Source: Bilabrum cf. latius
Taxonomy: Eukaryota; Bigyra: Bicosoecida; Bigyra; Bicosoecida
DNA length: 64,000 nucleotides
Direction of reading: 5' to 3'
NCBI GenBank assembly: GCA_965178125.1
Contig: OZ237735.1
Coordinates: 930,001 to 994,000, forward strand
Part shown: positions 55,501 through 64,000 of the stretch, piece after piece
How the letters are laid out: every line of letters begins with the position of its first letter
Numbering within the stretch: the stretch's first letter is position 1
Notes under the pieces: generated by a model
Seen by the model: only the letters and a program-made list of their open reading frames with translations
The model's database searches: none
Told to the model about the DNA's origin: nothing
Translations under genes and position numbers: made by a program

Positions 55501-55664
55501 TGGGCCATGAGCAGCAAGCGAATCGTGATTCAGAGACTGCAGCTCCGATCAGTGGCTTTGGCTCAGACGGCTCTGCTTCACGGGTAGCATCAAAGGGGGC
55601 TGCAGGCGGTGCTGCGGCTGCTGCATTAGCCAAAGCAAAAGCACTTCTAGCGCGAGACTCATGA
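52527..55664 (+). CDS. Leucine-rich-repeat protein with disordered tail
   Basis: One plus frame of 1,045 codons ends at UGA (55,662-55,664) and is read through five UAGs (52,758; 53,514; 54,912; 55,110; 55,344). Residues about 55-150 hold leucine-rich repeats: FSFNKLQQLPVGL, UAG, DCGSLERLNVSHNRLKSL, then LPRLRHLDVSGNPSLTGF and GALEELWCARCGIG. The first UAG falls between the LPxxL and LxxLNVSxN parts of adjoining repeats, a variable surface position, so the domain is intact only if UAG is sense. The remaining 850 residues are Ser/Ala/Arg/Pro-rich with no recognised domain, ending in an acidic-to-helical stretch (DDDMEQLARIRGAVQGLL) and Ala-rich sequence. LRR proteins bind other proteins; no specific partner can be read. 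The start is the first ATG of the frame after AT-rich DNA. The gene converges on VPS26 with 200 bp between their stops. Confidence 0.72.
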
Positions 55665-55864
55665 GCTGGTTGATTTCATAATATTGCCTTTCTTGTCACC
55701 TTGAATTATTCGCAAAGACTCTGCCAAATCCATGAGTGTGTAAGCTTTCTTAAATAATATAGCAAGTATTGGACGTGTGTGGCAGGCACCCAAACACTGC
55801 ATCTGATGCAATCCAACCACAAGCGGACCACTCGCAGTGACACGGCGGATCATAACAGTAGCAA

Positions 55865-57404
55865 TCAGAACAGCGCCGTGTCATCATCACTGGCCGACGG
55901 AGCCGAGCCAAGCAGCAGTCCCTTCGGTAGCTTGACGCTAGGCTTCGGACTCGCCGCTTGCTCAAAAATGCCGCTCTGCTTCCTGTGGGCACCATCACCC
56001 GGGGCCGATCCCTCGCCGTCAGGGGCCGCCCGAATGCTGTTCTCTTCGCGCTCAGCCTCAAGGCGCTTGGCCTCCGCCTCAGCCTCGGCCTGAGCATCCG
56101 CAGCGCTAGCCTGCGCAAGAGTTGGCAAGACAGGGGCGGACGGCCGGAACAGCTGCTGCTGCAGGGTCACAGCAGCAGAGGCAGTCGCGCCGGTGGCCGC
56201 TCCGGCGGCACCACCAGCAGCCGCCCCAGAACCCGGCATGTCTGCGGCAGCACCGTCTTCGATAGCGAGCACGCGATCTTGCTGCCCCTCGTAGTCGGGA
56301 TCCATGGGCTTTTTCCGCCAGAGCTCCACCTCGTGCTGCTTAAAGTACCTGCGGTCGCCTTCGTCCACCAGCACCAGGTTCAGGAAGTAGCGGACCGAGT
56401 ACCGGTTTGTCTGGTCGTCGATAGTCGGAGTCAGGTTGTAAGCATCGAGGTACAGGCGAATAGGGATCTGCTCGTTCTTCACAGGGGATCCATCCATGAC
56501 CTCGAACTTGGCCAGCGTCTCAGACTCGTTGTACACTGTGCGGTCCACCTCGCACTGCTCCCTCCGGATGATGGCGATCTCGGCGTACTTGAGGCGCAGC
56601 CGAACCAGCAAGAAATACAAGTTGCCCATCACGACGTCCTACAGATGGTAGCGGTGCTTGTCGTACTCGAACTCGATGTGCAGGTACTCCTCGATGCCGA
56701 CCTCCATCCTGATCTTGGAAGGCTCCTCCTTGCCGGGAGCTCCGAAGCGAGACTGAATGAAATGCAGCTGCTTTTCGTGCTTTGAAGGAGAAAACCCCGT
56801 GCTTTCGGTTCTGACTCTGAGGTAGTACCTGCACCGAACGTTGATCCCATTGTAGGACTCGTGCGGGCGCTGCACTTCTTCGCCGAACTTTACCTTGAAC
56901 TTGTGGTCCTCACCGCCCCTCAACGTCCCTCCAGACGCAAGTTGTAACACACCCCGTGTGAATTCTTGGGCCTAGGCTCTGTCATAATACTTTTCTGCGA
57001 CTCGACAAAGGGGCACATGGGAAGAAGGCACGAAGCTCATAGGTGCACGGCACCCTTGAGTTACGCTCGGCAGTTGTTTCCAATACTCTCACCAACTACA
57101 CCAATCAGCTCGCATGTAATCCCTGTGTGTTCGAGCGTCTGTGACGCGGGCAATCTCAGGGTGACATCGGCTTCGATCGGTTCGTCGTTGTGAAACACGC
57201 AGCACTCAACCTTGCCGCCTTCGTCTCCCAGATCAAAGCTTCGTTTCTCTCTGATCGACTCATCAATGAACTTCATGGTAATGAGAACCTCTGTACCACC
57301 GAACAGAAACGCCTGGGATACGATGAGAGGAAGGGTTGCAGCAACCACGAATCGAGCAAGGGTTTCTGTTCGATTACATCATTAAAGGACCGGAATCTTA
57401 CCAT
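55865..57404 (-). CDS. VPS26: Vacuolar protein sorting protein 26 (retromer subunit)
   Basis: VPS26 is the arrestin-fold subunit of retromer, which recycles receptors from endosomes to the Golgi or plasma membrane. Three exons are inferred: 57,402-57,404 (the ATG alone), 57,093-57,312 and 55,865-56,994, giving 450 residues and ending in UGA. Diagnostic stretches are LEHTGITCELIGVV, FTRGVLQLASGGTLRGGED, RPHESYNGINVRCRYYLRV, MEVGIEEYLHIEFEYDKHRY, MGNLYFLLVRLRLKYAEIAI, AKFEVMDGSPV, QIPIRLYLDAYNLTPT and SVRYFLNLVLVDEGDRRYFK followed by VELWRKKP. Two UAGs lie inside conserved sequence: YYDRA-UAG-AQEF (56,972) and RYHL-UAG-DVVMG (56,639), where animal VPS26 as I remember it has Lys in HLKDV. The protein exceeds the usual roughly 330 residues through an Ala/Gly/Pro- and Glu-rich tail of about 130. 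The match excludes the more divergent VPS26C branch in my judgement. Confidence 0.93.
56995..57092 (-). other. VPS26 intron 2 (98 nt)
   Basis: Donor GTGAGA at 57,092 and acceptor CTCGCAG ending at 56,995, phase 1. It joins ELIGVV to EKYYDRA, restoring the family's order of blocks (GQIELYYD-like). Unspliced, the frame reaches UAA at 57,061. Confidence 0.8.
57313..57401 (-). other. VPS26 intron 1, directly after the start codon (89 nt)
   Basis: Donor GTAAGA at 57,401 follows ATG immediately; acceptor TCCCAG ends at 57,313. Splicing yields ATG-GCG-TTT-CTG, residues MAFLFGGTEVL, a compact natural VPS26 N terminus. No better ATG precedes the conserved part in that exon. Confidence 0.7.
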
Positions 57405-57665
57405 CTCGATGAAAACGTAATAGATAGATAAGTGAAATCTTGACCGCAATACTGCTCAACCGCTGTGTAGCGAAGCTGGCAGTGCTAAAGGTCGCCGCAG
57501 CGCAGTTTTGCTAAAACCGCTCGTCACATGCCGAACGCCTCGCCGGCGGGCGCTAAACCTCGCTGCAGAGTTACAAAATGCTGCCTGGTCGACAATGTAT
57601 GTTTTTTTAAGATAACATTGTATGTGGTGGCCGCGGCTCGCACCGGAGAGTGGGTTTTTCTAGGT
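57405..57665. promoter_or_regulatory. Divergent intergenic region between VPS26 and the OGT-like gene
   Basis: About 260 bp between the VPS26 ATG (minus) and the chosen ATG of the OGT-like gene (plus). It presumably carries both promoters and leaders. An in-frame ATG at 57,528 could lengthen the OGT-like protein by 46 residues. Runs such as GTTTTTTTAAG lie near 57,600; I recognise no defined motif. Confidence 0.35.
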
Positions 57666-60600
57666 ATGAAGGCATTCTGTTGTACGGTTCTACTCGTGTG
57701 TGTGTTTCCCAGTGTTCGCACTGAAGCTGGATTAGATTGGCTCGCGAAGCTCGAGGGCAACTTAGCCACCAATAGAGTATCTGCTGACCACGCAATCAGG
57801 ATTCTGCAGGAGCTGGGGCAGCCTGCAACGGCATGCACAGCCAGTTTGGATCTGCTCGGGAGAATGCTACTGAGGAAGAACATGCACCTCGAGGCATCCA
57901 AAGCGGCAGCGCTTGCAATCGATCATGGTAACTGCAGCAAGAATTGGTGTCCTGGCGACCCAACGAGCATTGCTGAGACGCACTGCGATTCATGCCGGTG
58001 CGGTCCAGCCTATTCGAGCCCTGCGATACTGGCTTCTTCGCTGCGTACGATCGGTTTATCGCTGATTTTCGATTCTAAATCAATAATGATGCAGTTTGGC
58101 ACGTGGGGAACTGCGGCGTCTTGCTTAATTCGGCAATGTCCTATGACATCACGGCTGGAGCGCATGGTGTAGACAGCTGGACTCCTCATTGCAACAGGCA
58201 CGCAGCGAGAAAAAGATTCGCTAGCTCTTGATTTGTATGTGTTTGCCTCTCAAGCAGTGCTCCAGTCGGTGGGCGCTCGAGGGCCGTCCGTTTGGACCTG
58301 CGTGGAAGCCCTGGACCTGCTGGACGCATTCCGGGCCGGGCTGCTGCAGTCTGAGCATCTGCGAGGCCGAGAGGCGAGCCAAATGCATTCATTATTCTGG
58401 AAGGTAGCAGCAGCGTGTCAGTCTAGTATTGATGCCCATTGCACGGGTCGCTCAAGCGTCTAGTAGACTAGTCGGGTTGGGCGGGCACTACACAATCGCA
58501 CGGCTCAGGATTCGCGCTCTGCATGGCTCGCTCGAATCCGAGAGGATCTGGCCGATTCCATCCAGGCAAGTCTAGAGCGCTTGGGTGCCTCGTTGCAAGA
58601 CCCTGCTACAATGCTTGCCGCTGCCAGCAAGTCTGAGCTGCCTGGGTGGAAGCCCTATTCCCTCGAGTCGAGGCAACACCACGCAGCCGGAGGGTTCGGC
58701 GACGAGGAGGTGGAGCCGGACGAATACGCTGCAGTCTACGGATACCAGGCGAGCGGGTGGAAGCGGTGCTGGATTGGAATGGCACAGGCGTCGCTTTCGC
58801 TCTTCAAGATGGGCAGGTGGGCAGATGCCGAAGGGGGTGGCAGCGATGCTCAACACCTTTACGCAGCTGCAGCGATTGCATGGCCTAGGGCCTCGGAGCC
58901 CTGGATCAACCTCGCGGCGCTGTACCAGCGATTCAACATTCTCTACCCTGCAAGGCGCATATACATCGGTTTGCTATCGTCCGCATGTGTTGGCAAAGCC
59001 AGCGCCAGCTCGTTCTCTCCTGCACGGTCTGGTCGACCAATCAACAGCGGCACAGCTGGCTTGGAGCCTTGGAAGCCATTCGGTATAGCGTGTCAAGCAG
59101 AATTACTGTCCCAGGTAATTGGTAAACAGGGTATGTGTCGGGTTATCGTCGGTTAGCAGACGTGCGACTTGTCGATTTCAACGCGTGTAGATGCGCCTCT
59201 GGTGGAGTCAGCTGTTCCAGCCGAGGACAAAGTCTATGGGAAGTGCATTTGCATGCAGGCTGAGCGGGCCGCGGACGTGCTGCTCAATCTTGCGACCATG
59301 GCAGAGGTCTCGGACAACTTTGCGGGCGATTCGAGCTGGCTTGCAGCTGCGGGCTCGGCCATCATTCAGGGGCGGAGGACGTGTGGTAGCGCGTCTCCGG
59401 CAGCGTCTTTCCGCAAGACTGATGCATTGGACTTTGTAGCCAGTGAGCACCGACGTCGTTTGTTCAAAGGAGACCTTAGAGGACGATCCGCGCTAGAGGT
59501 TGCGCTGCGCCGCGATGCTCGCGATGCGTGCCAGGGCACAGGTGGCGCAACCGCAACGGAATCACACCTGACGGCATTCAGCAGCGTTGGCATGCGGGGT
59601 GTGCAGCTTGATGTTCGTCGCTGCATTGCATCACGAGAATCTCGCAGGAAGTCGACCAGTGCAATGCACAATCACAGCGGGTACCAAGCTAGGGTGTTGT
59701 AGGCAGCACCTTCCCGGCGCTTGCGGATGCCTCTGCACGTGGCATACCTATCGTGGGACTTCAGGGACCACCCTACTGCGCACATGATAGAAGGTGCCGT
59801 GCAAGGTCATGCGAGCCGAGGTCTTGCTGGCACTGAGGCAGTAAGGCCCATTCTGGTCCAATACGGACCTATGGATGGCAGCAGTACCGCGAAACGACTT
59901 CAGATGATTTCAGAGTCGAATGGAGAATGGCTGGATGCCACTGAGCTATCAGATGAGGAAGTGATTGAGAGTCTCGACAAGTTGGGCGTGCACGTTGCGA
60001 TTGACTTGCAGGGGCCAACCTTTGGGCAAAGGCAATCGCTGTTCGCGCGCAGGATTGCAGCGGTGCAGGCAGTATATCTCATTTTCCCTGGAACTACTGG
60101 ATTAGATCAGATTGATTTCCATCTTGTAGACAAAACCGTGGTGCATGCCGAGCGCGACACGCCACATTATCTTGAGAAGATGGTATACTTGCCCCGGACC
60201 TATCAGATCAACCACTTCGTCCTCGGAGAGAGGCAGCAGCGCATGCCAGACACCGAGAGCCCAAAGTGTCGGGTCAGCGAGACAGGCAGCGTACCCGAAG
60301 GTGTGCTTGATTGGGTCCGAGCGTGCAAACGACGCGGGGCACCAGCTGAAGGCTGTGGCACAGAAGCCGGCTTGATCGAACGTGTACAAAGCAAGCACGG
60401 GTTCGGTGTTGCCGCAGCTTCCTCGCGGTATATTGACAACCATGCGCACGACTTGCTCGAGTTCTTGCTTGAGCGAGTCTGTACTCAAGCACGGAGCCGT
60501 CAGCGAGGTCGACCGTGGCGACTGGGGATGGTGCGCCTTGCACGCAAGGTTGACGAGATGAGGCGCAAGGAAGGACTGCCAGCTTCCGACAGGGTGGTGT

Positions 60601-61511
60601 TCGTGAACTTTAACAAGGTTACCAAGATCGGCCCTGGCACTGTGGAGCTGCTCGCTGGGTTGCTCCGGGTCACACCAGGAAGCGTTGCGTGGCTCCTGTC
60701 CTCCAAGCAGCAAGGGTACGAGGCGAGCATCCGACTGGAGTTTGCCGCCAGGGGCGTCAGTCCCCATCGGCTTGTCATTGCTTAGAGGCAAGCAAAACAG
60801 GAGCATTTAGTCCGGCTAGGGCTCGCAGATGTATTTGTTGATAGCGTGGATGGGTACGGTGCGCACTCCACAGCAGCGGATGCGTTGGCGGCTGGTGTGC
60901 CACTCGTCACATACAACGGAGGTTCTTTCCCCGAACGAGTTGGTTGCTCCATTCTCAAGTCATATTTTCGATTGAAGCGCTCCCACCGACACGAAAAGTC
61001 GAGGACGCTGCCTTTGGTTGGGTGCACCGCTGGACTTCGGGAGATGCACGCGGTGGCGGCCCGACTTGTGGTAGGACGCAGACCTCCTCCTACAGACCAT
61101 TCAACAGGAGTAGCCCTGCCAGTTGCCCCGCTGCGTGCCGCAGCCTCTGTCTCATTGGCCATGCACCTGCGAGCAGTGTCTTTGGTGACCCTGAGCGAGC
61201 AGCTTGGGCTGGTAGCACCAGGCGTAGCGGCTTCTGAGCTGAAACCAAACTATCTGGGGCACCTGTGCGCCTCAAGTTGCAACATTGCGACGGATTCAAG
61301 CACCGACGGGAGTTTAGTCGCGGAAAGTAGCCCTGGGCTCAATGAAATGGACAGCCGGGCTGGCATGCTGCAGTGGACACGCAGGTCCGTCGACCTGGAA
61401 CGGGCCTACCATGCGATGTGGGAACTGCACCAGCTGTCAGATGAGCCAGGGGAGGAACGGCAAGGTAGTTCCATGAAGCGCATGCACATTATTTTGGGCT
61501 TGACCGCGTAA
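57666..61511 (+). CDS. O-GlcNAc transferase-like (GT41) protein with signal-like N terminus
   Basis: GT41 enzymes transfer GlcNAc, or fucose in SPINDLY types, from a nucleotide sugar to Ser/Thr of proteins. The frame of 1,281 codons ends at UAA and contains six UAGs (58,170; 58,461 and 58,464 back to back; 59,154; 59,700; 60,783). Catalytic blocks: VAYLSWDFRDHPTAHMIEG near residue 700, with the His equivalent to OGT His498; VAIDLQGPTFGQR; LIFPGTTGLDQIDFHLVDK; YLEKMVYLPRTYQIN; VFVNFNKVTKIGPGTVEL; WLLSSKQQGYEASI; then RLVIA-UAG-RQAKQEHLVRLGLADVF and GAHSTAADALAAGVPLVTY, with the His near residue 1067 equivalent to that of the CNGHTTG motif. The C-terminal ERAYHAMWELHQL matches the family end. 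Around residues 365-425 helical TPR-like sequence is seen, fewer clear repeats than in animal OGT. The start MKAFCCTVLLVCVFPSVRTE looks like a signal peptide, unusual for a nucleocytoplasmic family. An ATG at 57,528 would bury it. Region 60,960-61,350 is poorly matched and could hide an intron. Confidence 0.82.
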
Positions 61512-61556
61512 ACGGCCCCTCTCCAGAAGAGTGCGGGGCTGCCCTCATCACATGCT

Positions 61557-64000
61557 GTGTTCCCGTGTGCGGGGGAGAAAGATGGGCATTCAACACAGCG
61601 AATAATGAGAGGATTCGCACGCCGATGGTATCAATTTAATGCAAATCTATTTCTTAATAGCGCGTGTCTTCGCATGAGCCGCACAACCACAATGATTGGG
61701 CTCAGAGGTACGCCGAGCACTAGCCGGCTACAGAGCATTTTACGTGCAGCCCAGCACTATCCTTTGTCATATCGCTCTGCTTCTCAGACCACTCATTAGT
61801 TTAGAGGTATCCCTAGCATGAGCAGAGTATTGTCTGTTGGAAGGGAGATGTGCTTGCAGCATCTTCAATCGTCAAAAAGCAACTAGCAGCGGATCAAATA
61901 GAACTTGGAGCAAACTGTGTCATCGCTGCTGCATGAGATGAGAAGGCGACTACTCGAGAAGTCGGATGGTGGTCGGGAAGCGAAGCCTCGGCTCCAACAC
62001 ATCGTGGCTGTCCTTGACATGGCGACAACGATTGCAAACGACGCAGGTCTGGGTTCTCTGCTGACCGAAGACTCATCTGCAGTAGCCATCGATGCGCTAT
62101 GCTTGGAGGGATCTCCTAGGGGAGAACACATTGCAACCAATGTTTTGTTCTAGTTTTTTCCAGAGCCACCATCGCATCAGCTGCCCGAAGAGGATCTTGC
62201 AGCTCTTGCTGTTCGAGTTGCTGCTGGCCTGCGATTAGCTCTCAACACGGCATTTCGCCTGAAACAGTTAGAATCTTTTGGTCAACCTGGTCATATATTT
62301 GAGGTGGACCCCACTGAAGCCCTGCAAGGACCCATGGGGGGCTTCGGGCCGTGGAGAAACGGGGCGTACTTTGACGCCATTCGTCTGTCTCCCAGCGGTG
62401 GCACCCGTGTCTGGACTCGCTGGTGCAGCGCCACAGAAACTTCCATCGTAGCAGCACGGACAAAACAGCACATGGACGGTTCTCGGGACGGCTCACCTGA
62501 CTTTGCTACGGTGGGCACACGGACAGCGGATGTGACAAGTTCAGGACGGGTATCGCGTGCAGCTGGTGCCAAACCAAGGCTATCAGCTGGTCTGCAGGCT
62601 GCTATTGGGGTGGGTCCATTGAACTTAGTTGGGGGTTCGCTAGGGGTGTCAATAGAGCTCATTCAAAAGCAAAGGAGGCGCCAGAGCGTAACTGAGCGAG
62701 CGAAGCGGCTGTTAGACAGCGACGACAAGCTCGTTGGAGACTCGCGAAGGTCGCAGGAGCGCATGATCGATGCAAGGCGGAGAGTTGTAAATTCGGGCGA
62801 CCTTCGCTCCGCGCTTGCGCTGCTTGCCTTGGAGCTGCACTGGGCGTTTGCAGTTGCTGCTGGATTTGCTGAGCAAGGCGGTCGCTCCGAGGAGGCCGCC
62901 TCCTTGCAGAGCCTCGCGAGAAGGAGCCGCAACCTGGGCGCGCATGATTCGTCCAAGAGCGGCAAAGTTGCTTCAAAAGTCACAAACGACGACATTCTTT
63001 GGGAATCTATGGGTGATGGGTCCCCAGATGCCCCGGCTATTCACTGGTCGTCAATCTTGCAAAGCATCGATCGATCCGTTCCAAGTGACCATGCACAGAC
63101 CGCTCATGTAGAACCGCTGGAGCGTGCAGAGGCACTTAGCATAGCTGAAACTGCCGTGGCGGTGCTTCGTGTCCTCCAGGAGGACACTGCAGCCGAAGGA
63201 GTCATCAACATGGAGCTTCGCAGGACCAACTCTTTGACCCCAAAGCTCGCTAGCGAACTCGTGCACGTGCTTGTGCACAAGAATGATGCCGAGTAGGCAT
63301 CCGCAGTTGTCGACTGGCTTGCCCGCAGTGGCGCACTTTTGCACCCTCATGCTCTGGTTTAGATCATGCGGTCCCTTTGCAAAGATCATAGCTACCAGAG
63401 AGCTGTTCAGATTGGTCTGGTGGCTCTCCGACTGCTGCACTCTGACGAGAGTGGGCTCCGTGTGTACGAGAACAGGATTGCATCTGAGATCTTAAATTCA
63501 TTGATTCGAAAGATGCAACGTGACCACTTGGCTTGGATCCGAGGAATTGGACCTAGCACTGGGCTTTATTCGGCCGTTGTATCCGGGCACGTTGTGCGTG
63601 GAAGCGAACAAGTCGAGTAGGATGATACAGAAGATGAGGACGGCCATAGTGGTAGCAGGACAGAAGAAGATGTGCCACAGTCGCTAGTTCTTTCTGGTTT
63701 TGGTGCTGACAGTATCCGAAGAAATACGAGCTTGCGACGGCTTCCCCGAGCAGGCGAAGTTACGTGCGACGCACGATCGCTGTCGGTTGTTGAAGAGGCG
63801 GCATTTGAGATCATACGAAAAACGGCCCTCAACGACATGTTGTCTAGTGACGTCTTCTTTGCAGCCGTGATGAAGTTCTTTGTGGGCATATCGAGGCCCT
63901 CGCTCGCATTGGCTGCGTTCGAGCAGTCGCTGTGCAGCACTGAGCCGCCGTCCACTTCGATGGTGCAAGCCTTGGCTCTCGCGTCGTCTGCGTGTGGAGT
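61557..64000 (+). CDS. Large unrecognised protein, 3' end outside window
   Basis: A plus frame runs from an ATG at 61,557 to the window edge (at least 814 codons) with seven UAGs (61,797; 61,884; 61,899; 62,151; 63,294; 63,360; 63,618) and no UAA or UGA. A later ATG at 61,818 is the likelier start, because 61,600-61,800 is AT-richer and reads like leader DNA. I recognise no family. The sequence is mostly helical and Ala/Leu-rich with charged stretches, for example SSLLHEMRRRLLEK, ELIQKQRRRQSVTERAKRLL, AALAVRVAAGLRLALNTAF and YQRAVQIGLVALRLLHSDES, which would suit a large alpha-helical (HEAT- or armadillo-like) scaffold, but no repeat period was confirmed. A glycine/tryptophan-rich patch (GGFGPWRNGAYFDAIRL, WTRWCSATE) occurs near 62,340-62,440. 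Codon use resembles its neighbours. It follows the OGT-like gene in the same direction after at most 300 bp. Confidence 0.6.

Noticed and set aside
60102-60806. Minus-strand frame of 234 codons.
   Set aside because: It overlaps the catalytic domain of the GT41 gene on the opposite strand; the plus frame carries the conserved blocks.
50432-64000. A bacterial or viral origin for the window.
   Set aside because: Spliceosomal introns, VPS26 retromer and GT41 with eukaryote-like features, plus absence of operon layout and ribosome-binding sites, speak for a eukaryotic nucleus.

Overview
The window looks like nuclear DNA of a microbial eukaryote. It is gene-dense, with short GT-AG introns (43-116 nt) and eukaryotic families: the retromer subunit VPS26, an O-GlcNAc-transferase-like protein, ankyrin and LRR proteins, and a PSI/S74 surface-type protein. 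I cannot name the lineage from sequence alone. The key to reading it is that UAG behaves as a sense codon. At least 54 in-frame UAGs lie inside six otherwise continuous reading frames on both strands, whereas no in-frame UAA or UGA interrupts any of them, and the four genes whose ends fall in the window stop at UGA (three) or UAA (one). Glutamine is the most likely meaning; this is inference.

Left three quarters (1 to about 50.1 kb): one giant minus-strand gene. From 49,144 down to base 1 a single frame stays open apart from 29 UAGs, giving at least 16,380 codons in one exon, with the 3' end beyond the left edge. Four small 5' exons encode a signal-peptide-like start (tentative) and two Cys-rich PSI-like modules. 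The rest is a 15-residue SG-rich module repeated roughly a thousand times, interrupted near 41.2-41.6 kb by a peptidase S74 (intramolecular chaperone) domain with its Ser/Lys self-cleavage dyad. The outer 32.7 kb is a tandem array of about 54 near-identical 600-bp units, each encoding 13 modules. The huge plus-strand open frames across this array (up to 6,676 codons) are antisense artefacts.

Right quarter (50.4-64 kb): five compact genes. A minus-strand ankyrin protein (50,432-52,465) diverges by 61 bp from a plus-strand LRR protein (52,527-55,664). That gene converges on VPS26 (minus, 55,865-57,404), which diverges from a GT41/OGT-like gene (plus, 57,666-61,511). A large unrecognised plus-strand gene (from about 61.6 kb) runs off the right edge.

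The genes share no obvious pathway. The giant protein, and perhaps the OGT-like protein with its signal-like N terminus, point to the secretory route, where VPS26 retromer also acts, but the link is only suggestive. I saw no rRNA, tRNA, CRISPR or transposon.
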